Source of the DNA: Euglena gracilis | Taxonomy: Eukaryota > Euglenida > Euglenophyceae > Euglenales | DNA: 64,000 nucleotides | Reading direction: 5' to 3' | NCBI GenBank assembly: GCA_039621445.1 | Contig: CP154956.1 | Span: 66,108,257 to 66,172,256, forward strand | Part shown: piece after piece, positions 12,900 to 24,587 of the stretch | Layout of the letters: each line of letters opens with the position of its first letter | Numbering within the stretch: the first letter of the stretch is position 1 | Notes under the pieces: model-generated | What the model was told of the DNA's origin: nothing | Seen by the model: the letters and a program-made list of their open reading frames with translations, nothing else | Database searches by the model: none | Translations under genes and position numbers: made by a program

Positions 12900-14160
12900 A
12901 AACCCCTTGCCCTCGCCATCCATGCCACCGCTCCCCAGGCACAGACATGCTGCGGCAAATTTTTGGTCCCTCGACCTCGCGATGCACGCCGATGCTCCTG
13001 AAGACCGGGATTGTTGCCGCAAATTTTAGTCCCCTCACCCTCTCGATCCGCGCCGCTGCTCGCCAGGACCAGGCTTGATGTCCCAAATTGTGCCCCCTCG
13101 CCCTCTCGATCTACGAGGCTTGGTGCCGAAAATTTTTGCCCCCTCGATCTCTCGATCCACACTGACAACCCCAGGACCATGCTTGCTGCCGCATATTTTA
13201 GCCCCCGCGCCTGATTTTTCGCATCTTTTGTTTTGAAGCATAAAACCTCCCAAATTTTTCGAACATGAAGCACAAACTGAACAAATTTTTTACTTGTTTT
13301 ATGGGGGTCTTTTAAACCACCGTGTAGTCAATTTGTTTTTTGTGGGCAAATTGCACCGCCTAACCAGGCTTGCTGGCGCATATTTTGGCCTTCTCACCCT
13401 GGCGGTTCAAACTGACGCTTCCCCGTAACAGGCTTGCTGCTGCAGAGTGTAGTCCCGTCGCATTCACAATCCGCGCCGCCGCTCCTCAGGACTAGGGTTT
13501 CTGGCGCTAATTTTAAGCTTCCTCGCCCTTGTGACCCGCGCCAACGACCCCCAGGACCAGGCTTGCTGCCGCAAAATCTAACCCCCTCTGCCAGTCCAAA
13601 TTGATGCCTCCCTGCACCAGGCTTTTCTGCCGCAAATTTTGGGCCCTCTCATCCTCTCGATCTGCGCTGATACCAGGACCAGGCCTCATTGGGACCTCTC
13701 GCCCTCTCGATCTTGCGCTGCTGCTACCCAGGACCAGGCTTGCTGCCGCAAATGGTAGCCCCCTCGCCCGCTCGATCCACGCCGACACCCCCTAGAACCA
13801 GGCTTGCAACTGCAAATTTTTGCCCCTCACCCTTGCGGTCTCAGCTCCGCTTCCGGTCTACGCCTCCCCAGAATAGGCTTGCTGGCGCAAATGTTAGCCT
13901 CCTTGCCCTCTTGATTTGCCTCCCCAGGACCAGATTTGCTGCTGCAATTCTACCCCCTCGCCCTCTCGATTTGCGCCGCTGCTCCCCAGGTCCCAACTTG
14001 CTGCCTCAATTGTAACCCCCTCTCATTCATGTTCCGCGCCGCTGCTCTCCAGGACCAGGCTTGCTGGCGCAAATTTTAGTCCCCTCTCCTTCTTGAGCCA
14101 TGCGGACACCCGCCAGGACCAGGCTTGCTGCCGCGATTTCAGCTCCCCATCACGTTCAAT
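12900..14160. repeat. Ancient, strongly diverged 66-bp-family array
   Basis: Units read about CCAGGACCAGGCTTGCTGCC, then GCAAATTTTAGCCCCCTCGC, then CCTCTCGATCCGCGCCGC and TGCTCC, with periods from about 55 to 75. This is the same word order as the young satellite: GGCTTGCTGCCG, an A/T step, CCCTCGCCCTCNCGA, then CGCCGCTCC. Landmark positions include about 13071, 13560, 13620, 13682, 13737, 13801, 13876, 13932, 14057 and 14119. Local open frames on either strand are by-products. Confidence 0.82.
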
Positions 14161-14304
14161 TTGATTAATGAACATCCAATTTTTTTGGGGGGGGGCAGAT
14201 TCCTGTGTTTTCCTTTCCCAATCTCCACCGGCTAGTTTAGCGACAGTGGTGTGCGGAAAATCTCAACTATTTGGGCTCTTCTACCATTTATAACCTCCTG
14301 AGAC

Positions 14305-14500
14305 ATTCATTCAGAACATGCCAGCTGGCAATTCATCCCACCCATCCATCCATCGGACGTCCGAAATCCCAATTTATGTAACCGTAAAAAGATATAAACA
14401 TCATTTTACCGTTTCCTAACCTCTCAATGTATTTGCGCCCCATAACAACCCGTAAACCTCTTCGCCTTCACGATTCACACCGCAACGATTCTCGCGCTAC
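14305..14500. repeat. Fourth copy of the decayed 0.67-kb unit
   Basis: The segment repeats the AACATGCCAGNTGGC..AATCCCAATT..TAACCGT..TTTCCTAACC pattern of the units at 11430, 12105 and 12770. It lies on the far side of the old 66-bp array, about 1.5 kb after the third copy, so the old array expanded inside one such unit. Confidence 0.65.
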
Positions 14501-14736
14501 TCCGGTATTTTGATGGTTGCTTTCATTCCTGAGCATTTTCTCCTGTACCATGCAGTCAGTCCCACTCGACGAAATATCATCATCACCCCTTGCCAAACAA
14601 ATGCCCACGAAAACCAGCTACACCAACACAGAGGCAGAGTTGCGGGTCGTGTGGAACAGGGCGTGGGGCTGGAAACACGTCAGATGGGTTCTGTTCGTCC
14701 AAGAGGGATTCCAATCATTATTTTTTTTTTCTGATT

Positions 14737-16190
14737 GCAGTGCCCACCGCACTACAGCAACAGCTGCCACAGCACCAGCCAGGGCCACAGCTGCCAGAGC
14801 CACCGCCACAGCGCCTACCACTACGGAGGCGACCACCGCTCAACCGCTGGGCACTGGCCATTGCAGCACCCCAACATGGCCACCGCAGTCCCCGCCTCCA
14901 CCACCGCCACAGCACCAACCGTTTGCGGCAGTGCCAGCCGCCGCCTGCCGCAGTCGCCGCAGTGCCTTGCGCAGAGGCAGCCACCGCCGCTGGCCCCACC
15001 AGCTCTGTGACAGGGTCAGGGTGGTCCATATCAAGCTGTTTTTTTTTTCTTTACCTCTTAAGGACCGCCTCAGGACCAAGGGCTGGCTAAGATCCAAACC
15101 CAGAATTGGATGTGTAAACAAAAAAAAACAAACAACATATTTGTAGTTTTGGCTGGTTCAGTGCTGGTCAAAAACATCCAAATATTGTCCCCCTCTGGTG
15201 TCAACTTTTTCACGAAATATATCAAATTTGTCCTGCATTTTGGTGTTTCTTTTTCCATTGAAGATGCTGGGACAGAAAGAGCTTTTATATTCTTTTTATT
15301 CACTGAAGGACCTCCCTGGACAGTTTCAGCCGCTGAGGTTGGTTGGTGCCACAGAAACAAGCTTCGGTCTGCAGTGCAGCCGTTACGTCACGGTGGCCAT
15401 TTTGCCAGCCACTACATCAGCTGCTGCAGTGCCCACAAAGCAGCAGCTCCAGTCGATGACACACAGCACACTCCACTGCGGTCTCCACCGTTAGGGCGTT
15501 CCGGGGCCGCTGTGCTCCCCCACCACTCTGTGCTCGCCGCAGCGGCAGCAAGGGTCACATCACCCATTCTACGCAGCACAAGGCTGCAGCAGTGCCCATC
15601 GCCGTAGCATCTGCAACCGCAGTACCACTTTTCCCACCGCAACAGCAGCCCCCAGCCACCGCTGTAACCTCTCTGGCTGCAGTGCCCACCGCACTACAGC
15701 AACAGCTGCCACAGCACCAGCCACCGCCGCAGCGCCTGCCGGGCAGAGGCAACCACCGCTCAACCGCTGGGCACCAGCCACTGCAGCGCCCCAGCATAGC
15801 CACAGCTCCAGCCACCGCGTCAGCCCCCCACAGTGGACGGCCACCGCAGCCCCCGCCTCCACCACCACCGCCACCAACCGTTTGCGGCAGTGCCAGCCGC
15901 CGCCACAGCATTGCCTGCCGCGGTCGCCGCAGTGCCTTGCGCAGAGACAGCCACCACCGCTGGCCCCACCAGCTCCGCGAGAGGGTCAGGGTGGTCCATA
16001 TCAAGCTGTTTTTTTTTCTTAAAGAAAAACCCTGTTAAGGACCGCCTCAGGACCAAGGGCTGGCTAAGAGCCAGACCCAGAACTGAACGTGTCCAAAGAA
16101 AAAAACAACAACACATTTGAAGTTTTGGCTGGTTCAGTGCTGGTCAAAAACATACAGATATCGTCCCCCCCCCCTGAGGTCGACCTGTTT
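14737..16190. repeat. Tandem duplication of a CAG/CCA-rich unit, about 0.95 kb
   Basis: A block opening GCAGTGCCCACCGCACTACA starts at about 14737 and again at about 15679. The block opening GACCGCCTCAGGACCAAGGG starts at about 15063 and again at about 16041. The latter runs on through GGCTGGTTCAGTGCTGGTCA in both copies. Spacing is therefore 942-977 bp, with indels and moderate divergence. The first copy is preceded by a long T run and CTGATTGCAG, which resembles a splice acceptor. Open frames here (for example 14517-15146 on +) are rich in Ala, Thr, Pro and Gln because of the CAG/CCG composition. I recognise no domain and do not call a gene. Confidence 0.75.
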
Positions 16191-18400
16191 TGCCGGTGGG
16201 GGGGATGGTGGATTTTGCATTGCAGGTGCTGGGACAGTGGTTTTCTCCCCATTTTCCTGCTTAAAGACTGCCCTGGACAATGTTGCCCGCTCGCAATGCT
16301 GGCGGAGGGAGTGCAGCGTTGCCAGCTGCCGTTGCCCGTCGACTCGTCAGCCGCTGCAATGGACCGGCAATATGCCCAGCAGCCCTCACCTCCACAGCTT
16401 TGCCAGCATCGCAGTGCCGATAGCCACCACTGCGGACCCTGTTACCGTCAAGGCTGTACCAGTCACCACCTCACAGCGCGCACCACTGCAGCAGCTGCTC
16501 CGTGTCAGCCATTGTGATTTCAGTGCCACTCATTTCCGCAGTGCCACGGAACCGCCAGGCATTGCTGTAGTGCTAGCCACCGCCACAGCCACATCTATGC
16601 AGGCATCTGCCTTGGAGCAAGCCACTGCCCATGCCAGTTCTGCAGCAGGCACAAGGCGCTGCTGCGGCAGTGCCTGCCACCGCCACAGCCGACAACTGTC
16701 TTCTAATCCACCCCCCCCCCGGTGCAACCAAACCACCCAGTTTTATTTATTTATTTTGGACCCTGTGTTCGTAGCAGCTCTGTCTGCTAGGCAAGGCCTT
16801 TTTTCCCTCCATCTTTGTGAACATCTCAAACCTCACCCCGCCATGCAGCCAGTCTCCCTGCCCAATATGCGCCAAAAATTTTTTTGAGGCAGTTGATATC
16901 TGCCACAGCTGTTTCTGCTCTACCAAAGTAATTTCCAGTCCGCCACAGCAGTTGCATGGTGCATTTTTTTGAAATCATTTTTCTATTTTCCGCACAAAGA
17001 ACTAGTACAAGGCTGAGTGCAGACCAGTTTGATTTGGGCAACTCCTCTATCTCTACCCCATTTGTATACAAAAAAAATCCGCCTAGTTCCCTGTTTGTTT
17101 CTGCAGAGTTTTTTTTTTTTGCTTTTTCCACCTTGTCCGATGAAAAGAACCATAGAACAATCTGACTGTCATTATTCATAACTGCCGCCGAGTTTCAAAT
17201 GGAGTTCGCCAGCCGCCCCCCCCCTCGTGCATATTTTGAGCACTCACACCTTTTTGACAATTAACACACCTCTGTTTGTTGACATTTTTTTTTGTGCAAA
17301 TTTCCAACCGTTCCCCCCCCTTTTTCGCTGGAAGCGCAGTAGGTTGAGAAATCACACATCAGTATTCTGCCACGTACCGATGATAGACCCCAACCAGATG
17401 TTTTCTAAATGACGCACCTCACCATGCTTGTTATTTGGGTGGTCTTGACCTGGGTTCCAGTTGCTTTGTTTGGGGATTGTACAAATTATAAGATCATTTG
17501 ATGAGCACTCTGGCGAGGTGTGAAAGGCCTCAGCAGAAATGGAGCAGCACTGAAGCTTTTGTACCCCAATATGTGGTTCACTGCTTTAAGTTCCACCCTC
17601 ATCCCAGAAGTTTGTCTTATTCCAGCAGGGTGTGTCTCATTGCCAGATTGTTATCCGCCACAGCGCATCCACCATCATACGCACCCCCACCCATGCCAGC
17701 CACCACCCGCAGTCAGCAACAGTCGTCACTCACCGCTTCGTTGCGGACCACCACCGCTTAGTGAGCTGACCCCTGTAACGCAACTGCGCAGGTACCATTG
17801 CAGTCAACTCCTCAGCCAGTTGGCCCAATTGCCCGCCGCCACGCCCCAGCATGGCCACCAGCCAAACAAGTTACCTCCGCATATGCCTTCTGCTGCTATG
17901 AGAATTGGGTACAAATTACACCACAGCTTTCAAATCAAATGGTTTCAAAAGTTTGTGCAAGGAAAAAAGGTTCATCTGGCGGAACATTCAAAATTTTCCA
18001 AATCTGGGCGAATTTTTATTTGATTTGTCTTGCCGAATCGTCCAAACTGGGGATGTCAGGTTTTTGATTCTCGCAATCTGCTCCTTTGGTGGGCTGCATC
18101 TTGCAATGCAGCCGCTTGACTTGTTGCCACCTAGTGCTGCCAGTGCTGCCCTCCGCTCAGCCCTGAACTGAACCTGTGCCACACCAGCAAGGAGCTACAC
18201 CAGCTGCTGTGACCTCTTACGATGCAAAGGTGATACATCCCTTGACAACTAATTGTCTCCTTGCTTCCTAGAATATTTTCTGTCTACCAGCCGGTCTTCC
18301 GAAAAATGTCTGACCACTCTCTGCTCTGGGAGGTCTCTTCTTGCCACCGCTTGCAGATGTTGCCACGCAGTCCAAATCCCCAAGCCTGCCCAATTATTCA
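16191..18400. other. No recognisable gene
   Basis: This is mixed sequence with CCACCGCC-type low complexity up to about 16700, then T-rich runs. Similar GCAGTGCC words recur throughout, which suggests older copies of the neighbouring duplicated unit. No open frame carries a recognisable motif. Confidence 0.5.
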
Positions 18401-18415
18401 AATTGATTTGAGCAG

Positions 18416-18562
18416 GAGTCCCGGGTGCATGCGAGCAGTGGCACCTCCGGGCCAAGATGAACCTCTCGCGAATCCTGCTGGGTGATTGGCCGACGGACCC
18501 CGCAACGCAGTTGCTGTCGGCACGAAATCTTCAGCTGGTGTCATTAATGGATGGAGAAACAG
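18416..18562 (+). CDS. Candidate internal exon, function unknown
   Basis: A segment bounded by an acceptor-like GAGCAG/GAG and a good donor-like ACAG/GTGAGAG stays open in one frame and has balanced composition, unlike its repeat-rich surroundings. The frame contains ACEQWHLRAKMNLSRI, then LLGDWPTDPATQLL, and ends SLMDGETG. I do not recognise a family, and I found no partner exon on either side. It could be a chance open stretch. Confidence 0.22.
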
Positions 18563-20300
18563 GTGAGAGTACGCGGAAAGATTCAACCTCCTGTGCGAAT
18601 ATATGGACATGGTTTTGACCATTGTGGCTGGGTTGTGGGCAGTATGGTGGGGTTGTGGCTACTGCAGACGCTCTGGCACGGCTGCACTGTGCAGTAAGAG
18701 GTTGCGGAAACCCAAAGCGTCGAGGAGGGTGGCTGTTTGTGGGTGGCAGCACTGGGAACGGGGATTGCTGGTAGTCGTGATGGGTAAATAACTGCACAAC
18801 GTTGGGCCAAGGCTGCGTTACTCCTGTATTGTGGAATGTGCATGCGGAAGCAGTCGGGGGGGGGTTGAAAATCAAGTTAAAAGCGCTGGATTTGTACAAA
18901 CAGGTTTGTGTTAAGCCCCGAAATGAGAGGGCTGCGTCTCAACGGGTTTGCACCAGGAGACGTTAAACTGTTGCTGGGGGAATGGGTGCTTGATTATTAC
19001 TATTATTATTTTTTTTTGCCCATGCAACAGGCTGCTCCTTGTCCACCGAAGAAAGGTCGGAAAAAACCAGCGACATTTATTGACTGATTCATTAGACAAC
19101 TCAGAACTTTTTCTCCAAACTGTACAACGTCAGTGCCAATGGGAGTGACAGATCTCCGGGCGGTTAGCGGGCAAAGCAGGCAACTGTGTTGGAGATGCTG
19201 GCTTTGATGCGAAGGGGGTGGTGGTGGGGGTCCTCGGTGGCGATGGCTGTGGGCGGTGGCATCCTTGCAGGGGGGGGGGCATATTATACAAGGTCGTTGT
19301 GCTGCAGCGCGGTGGGACGATGTTGTGCACCAGCCCACTAGCAGGCCAGCGCCAATGCCCAAGAAGGTAACGAAATACAGGCATAACTGAGCCAACAAGG
19401 GCTAGCACCACGCTCTGTGTATTTTTTTCCCCCTCATGAACAATAATATAATATATTTCAGCTCAAAATCCCACAATTAACTCCCTTGTGGACGTACGCC
19501 ACAAGCACTGTCTGCTCCACATCATGGTCCACCAGGTTGTCCTCCGACTTTTCGGGTTTCGGACTCCATCGCCAGTTCTTCAATGTGATGCGGAAGGGAC
19601 TCGGTCCACACCCGGACACCGCGCGAGTGTGTGTGATGGGATGCTGGAGGTGGCGGACTGGCGGGGAACGTTAGGTGCAACAATACATCCACCCCCTCAC
19701 GGACCCGGTGTGCCTGTGGCGCGAGCAGGCGGCGTGGTGCTGCTCGACATGTGGGTTCTGGAGACCGGCGGAGTAGAGAAGGGTTTTTTTTTTGCTCACA
19801 CCGCTCCTCTGTCGGTGCTGAAGTGGGTTTCGTCGGTGCGGAGCGTACTGCTTTTTTACGCCGGCCCTCACCAATATTTGCCCCCCAAAAAATATGTGCA
19901 ACTTCCCTGTTCTATGCTGTCTGGTGCAGCGGTCCGGTGTCACTCCAGAGTCACATTAGCAATAGATGGCCGTACCACGCTGCAGCCTCAATGTGCATCT
20001 GTACGCTACCCCGCACTGCATTTTGGCTTTTCCCTATTTTTATTCTTTAGTCTTAGACTTCATGTTACTCATTGTTGGTTCCTCAATTCTGTTTAGAGCT
20101 CTACCCTCAGGACCACCTCCCTCCACCCATCTTTAGTGAAAGTGCAATAGGATTGCCTCTTGTGTCTCTCTGTTCCCTCTGCTCCTCTTCTTGCTCCATT
20201 CCCGGGCCTCGGGTCCGCCCCGCGGCGGCAGTCAAGGCTGCGGCATTGGCTGCTGACCGCGGGCGTTGCGTGCGAGGCATACCAAATCCAAATCCAAATC
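18563..20300. other. No recognisable gene
   Basis: Mixed sequence with short T runs and CCACC-rich stretches. The frame at 19488-20096 is open for 202 codons but shows no familiar motif, and its second half runs through T-rich, non-coding-looking sequence. Confidence 0.5.
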
Positions 20301-20302
20301 CA

Positions 20303-20584
20303 CCTGCAAGGGGGTCCGGACCGACCCTGGGGGGGGTACCCGGGACCCCCCCCCAAAAGGGTCAATTTTTTTCCTCCGGCGCTTCGCGCCGAAATTTTTT
20401 TTGCATTTTTGGCCAATTTTTGCCCAAAAAGTGCCCAAAATGGCACTTTTGGTCGTTTTGAGGGGTCAAAATTTTTCGGCCCGGCGCTTTGTCAGGGTGG
20501 CCGAAAATCGGTCACCCTGACCGCGCCACTGTTTAGGTGGGGGGGGGGTGTCCCCCCACCCCCCCCCCCCTCCTGGCCTGCATG
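20303..20584. mobile_element. Truncated copy of the 422-bp TIR element family
   Basis: The segment matches the interior of the complete element at 32503-32924: GGGGTCCGGACCGACCCTGG, then GGTCAATTTTTTTCCTCCGG, the small hairpin GGCGCTTCGCGCC at 20378-20390, TTGCATTTTTGGCC, and CCGCGCCACTGTTTAGGTGG. Both termini with the TIR are missing. Its right edge abuts the start of satellite block 2 within the word GGCCTGCATGGCTGAAATG, so the element and the satellite are joined directly. Confidence 0.85.
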
Positions 20585-23500
20585 GCTGAAATGATGTTTT
20601 TTTGTCATTTTTTTTTGGCCTGTTTTCCAGTTTTTGGATAGGCCCTCCAACCAAACTACTTTTTTTTTTGTCCGTTTGATTTATTTTGGGTACCAGTCAA
20701 GACCAGCCTGAAGCTGGATGAACCCCTCTCGGCCACCTCCCTCTGGGGAAATATTCCCTTTGCCCTGGCGGACCGCTCCGCCGCTCCCCCGGGGTAAGTC
20801 TTGCTGCCGAAAACTTTGAGACCCCTCGCCCGCGCGACCCACCCCGCCGCTCCCCCAAGGTCAGGCTTGCTGCCAAAAACTTTGCAACCCGCTATGTTTG
20901 GAAAGGATGAACAATGGCTGAGGTGTTTTTTTTGGTTTTTGGTTTTCTGCCAGTTTTTGGCTTTGCATTCTAACCCATCAGCATGTATGTTTGGAAAGGA
21001 TCAAAAATGGCTGATATGGAGTTTTATGGCAATTTTTTTGGGGGGGTTGCTGTTAATTTTCGGATGATCATTCTGACCCAGCTGCATGTGTTGCTTCCCC
21101 CCCAGGTATTGGGAACCATCCGAGACCCGCCAGACGCCGGAACCCCCTCTCAGATACCACCCTTTAGGGGGACCCTCACCCTCGCGAAATACTCCACCGC
21201 TCTCACAGGGTAAGGCTTGCCGCGGAAAACTTTGATACCCCTATGTTTAAAAGGGATCAAAAATGGCTGAAATGATGTTGTTTTTTTTACTTTTTTTTTT
21301 ACTTTTTTCTTTTTTTTGATTTGTTTTCCAATTTTTGGATAGGCACTGCAACCAAACTGCATTTTTTTTTCCTTTGGTTTATTTGGGTAACAGTCAAGAC
21401 CAGCCAGAAGCTGGAGGGACCCCTCTCGGCCACCTCCCTCTGGGGAAATTTTCCTTTTGCCCTGGCGACCCACTCCACCGCTCCCCTGGGGTAAGGCTTG
21501 CTGCCGAAAACTTTGAGACCCCTCGCCCTCGCGAACCGCTCCGCCGCTCCCCCGGGGTAAGGCTTGCTGCCGAAAACTTTGAGACCCCGCACCCTCGCGA
21601 CCCACTCCGCCGCTCCCCCAAGGTCAGGCTTGCTGCTAAAAACGTTGCAACCCGCTATGTTTGGAAAGGATGAACAATGGCTGAGGTGGTTTTTTTTTTG
21701 GTTTTTGGTTTTCAGCCAATTTTTGGCTTTGCATTCTAACCTTTTAGCATGTGTGTTTGGAAAGGATCAAAAATGGCTGATATGGAGTTTTATGGCAATT
21801 TTTGGGGGGGGGGTTGCTGTTAATTTTCGGATGATCATTCTGACCCAGCTGCATGTGTTGCTTCCCCCCCAGGTATTGGGAACCATCCGAGATCCGCCAG
21901 ACGCCGGAACCCCCTCTCAGACACCACCCTTTAGGGGGACCCTCACCCTCGCGAAATACTCCACCGCTCTCACAGGGTAAGGCTTGCCGCGGAAAACTTT
22001 GATACCCCTATGTTTAAAAAGGGATCAAAAATGGCTGAAATGATGTTGTTGTTTTTTACATTTTTTTCTTTTTTCTTTTTTTTTGACTTGTTTTCCAATT
22101 TTTGGATAGGCACTGCAACCAAACTGCATTTTTTTCCTTTGGTTTATTTGGGTAACAGTCAAGACCAGCCAGAAGCTGGAGGGACCCCTCTCGGCCACCT
22201 CCCTCTGGGGAAATTTTCCTTTTGCCCTGGCGACCCACTCCACCGCTCCCCTGGGGTAAGGCTTGCTGCCGAAATCTTTGAGACCCCTCGCCCTCGCGAA
22301 CCGCTCCGCCGCTCCCCCGGGGTAAGGCTTGCTGCCGAAAACTTTGAGACCCCTCACCCTCGAAAACCGCTCCGCCGTTCCCCCGGGGTAAGGCTTGCTG
22401 CTGAAAACTTTGAGACCCCTCGCCCTCGTGAACCGCTCCGCCGCTCCCCCGGGGTAAGGCTTGCTGCCGAAAACTTTGAGACCCCTCGCCCTCGCGAACC
22501 GGTCCGCCGCTCTCCTGGGGTAAGGCTTGCTGCCGAAAACTTTGAGACCCCTCGCCCTCGCGACCCACTCCGCCGCTCCCCCAAGGTCAGGCTTGCTGCT
22601 AAAAACTTTGCAACCCGCTATGTTTGGAAAGGATGAACAATGGCTGAGGTGTTTTTTTTTGGTTTTTGGTTTTCTGCCAATTTTTGGCTTTGCATTCTAA
22701 CCCATCAGCATGTATGTTTGGAAAGGATCAAAAATGGCTGATATGGAGTTTTATGGCAATTTTTTTGGGGGGGGGTTGCTGTTAATTTTCGGATGATCAT
22801 TCTGACCCAGCTGCATGTGTTGCTTCCCCCCCAGGTATTGAGAACCATCCGAGACCCGCCAGACGCCGGAACCCCCTCGCAGACACCACCCTTTAGGGGG
22901 ACCCTCACCCTCGCGAAATACTCCACCGCTCTCACAGGGTAGGGCTTGCCGCGGAAAACTTTGATACCCCTATGTTTAAAAGGGATCAAAAATGGCTGAA
23001 ATGATGTTGTTTTTTTTACTTTTTTTTTTTACTTTTTTCTTTTTTTTGACTTGTTTTCCAATTTTTGGATAGGCACTGCAACCAAACTGCATTTTTTTTC
23101 CTTTGGTTTATTTGGGTAACAGTCAAGACCAGCCAGAAGCTGGAGGGACCCCTCTCGGCCACCTCCCTCTGGGGAAATTTTCCTTTTGCCCTGGCGACCC
23201 ACTCCACCGCTCCCCTGGGGTAAGGCTTGCTGCCGAAAACTTTGAGACCCCTCGCCCTCGCGAACCGCTCCGCCGCTCCCCCGGGGTAAGGCTTGCTGCC
23301 GAAAACTTTGAGACCCCGCGCCCTCGCGACCCACTCCGCCGCTCCCCCAAGGTCAGGCTTGCTGCTAAAAACGTTGCAACCCGCTATGTTTGGAAAGGAT
23401 GAACAATGGCTGAGGTGGTTTTTTTTTTTGGTTTTTGGTTTTCAGCCAATTTTTGGCTTTGCATTCTAACCTTTTAGCATGTGTGTTTGGAAAGGATCAA

Positions 23501-24556
23501 AAATGGCTGATATGGAGTTTTATGGCAATTTTTTGGGGGGGGGTTGCTGTTAATTTTCGGATGATCATTCTGACCCAGCTGCATGTGTTGCTTCCCCCCC
23601 AGGTATTGGGAACCATCCGAGATCCGCCAGACGCCGGAACCCCCTCTCAGACACCACCCTTTAGGGGGACCCTCACCCTCGCGAAATACTCCACCGCTCT
23701 CACAGGGTAAGGCTTGCCGCGGAAAACTTTGATACCCCTATGTTTAAAAAGGGATCAAAAATGGCTGAAATGATGTTGTTGTTTTTTACATTTTTTTCTT
23801 TTTTCTTTTTTTTTTGACTTGTTTTCCAATTTTTGGATAGGCACTGCAACCAAACTGCATTTTTTTCCTTTGGTTTATTTGGGTAACAGTCAAGACCAGC
23901 CAGAAGCTGGAGGGACCCCTCTCGGCCACCTCCCTCTGGGGAAATTTTCCTTTTGCCCTGGCGACCCACTCCACCGCTCCCCTGGGGTAAGGCTTGCTGC
24001 CGAAAACTTTGAGACCCCTCGCCCTCGCGAACCGCTCCGCCGCTCCCCCGGGGTAAGGCTTGCTGCCGAAAACTTTGAGACCCCGCGCCCTCGCGACCCA
24101 CTCCGCCGCTCCCCCAAGGTCAGGCTTGCTGCTAAAAACGTTGCAACCCGCTATGTTTGGAAAGGATGAACAATGGCTGAGGTGGTTTTTTTTTTTGGTT
24201 TTTGGTTTTCAGCCAATTTTTGGCTTTGCATTCTAACCTTTTAGCATGTGTGTTTGGAAAGGATCAAAAATGGCTGATATGGAGTTTTATGGCAATTTTT
24301 GGGGGGGGGTTGCTGTTAATTTTCGGATGATCATTCTGACCCAGCTGCATGTGTTGCTTCCCCCCCAGGTATTGGGAACCATCCGAGATCCGCCAGACGC
24401 CGGAACCCCCTCTCAGACACCACCCTTTAGGGGGACCCTCACCCTCGCGAAATACTCCACCGCTCTCACAGGGTAAGGCTTGCCGCGGAAAACTTTGATA
24501 CCCCTATGTTTAAAAAGGGATCAAAAATGGCTGAAATGATGTTTTTATTTTTTACA

Positions 24557-24587
<31 letters not shown>

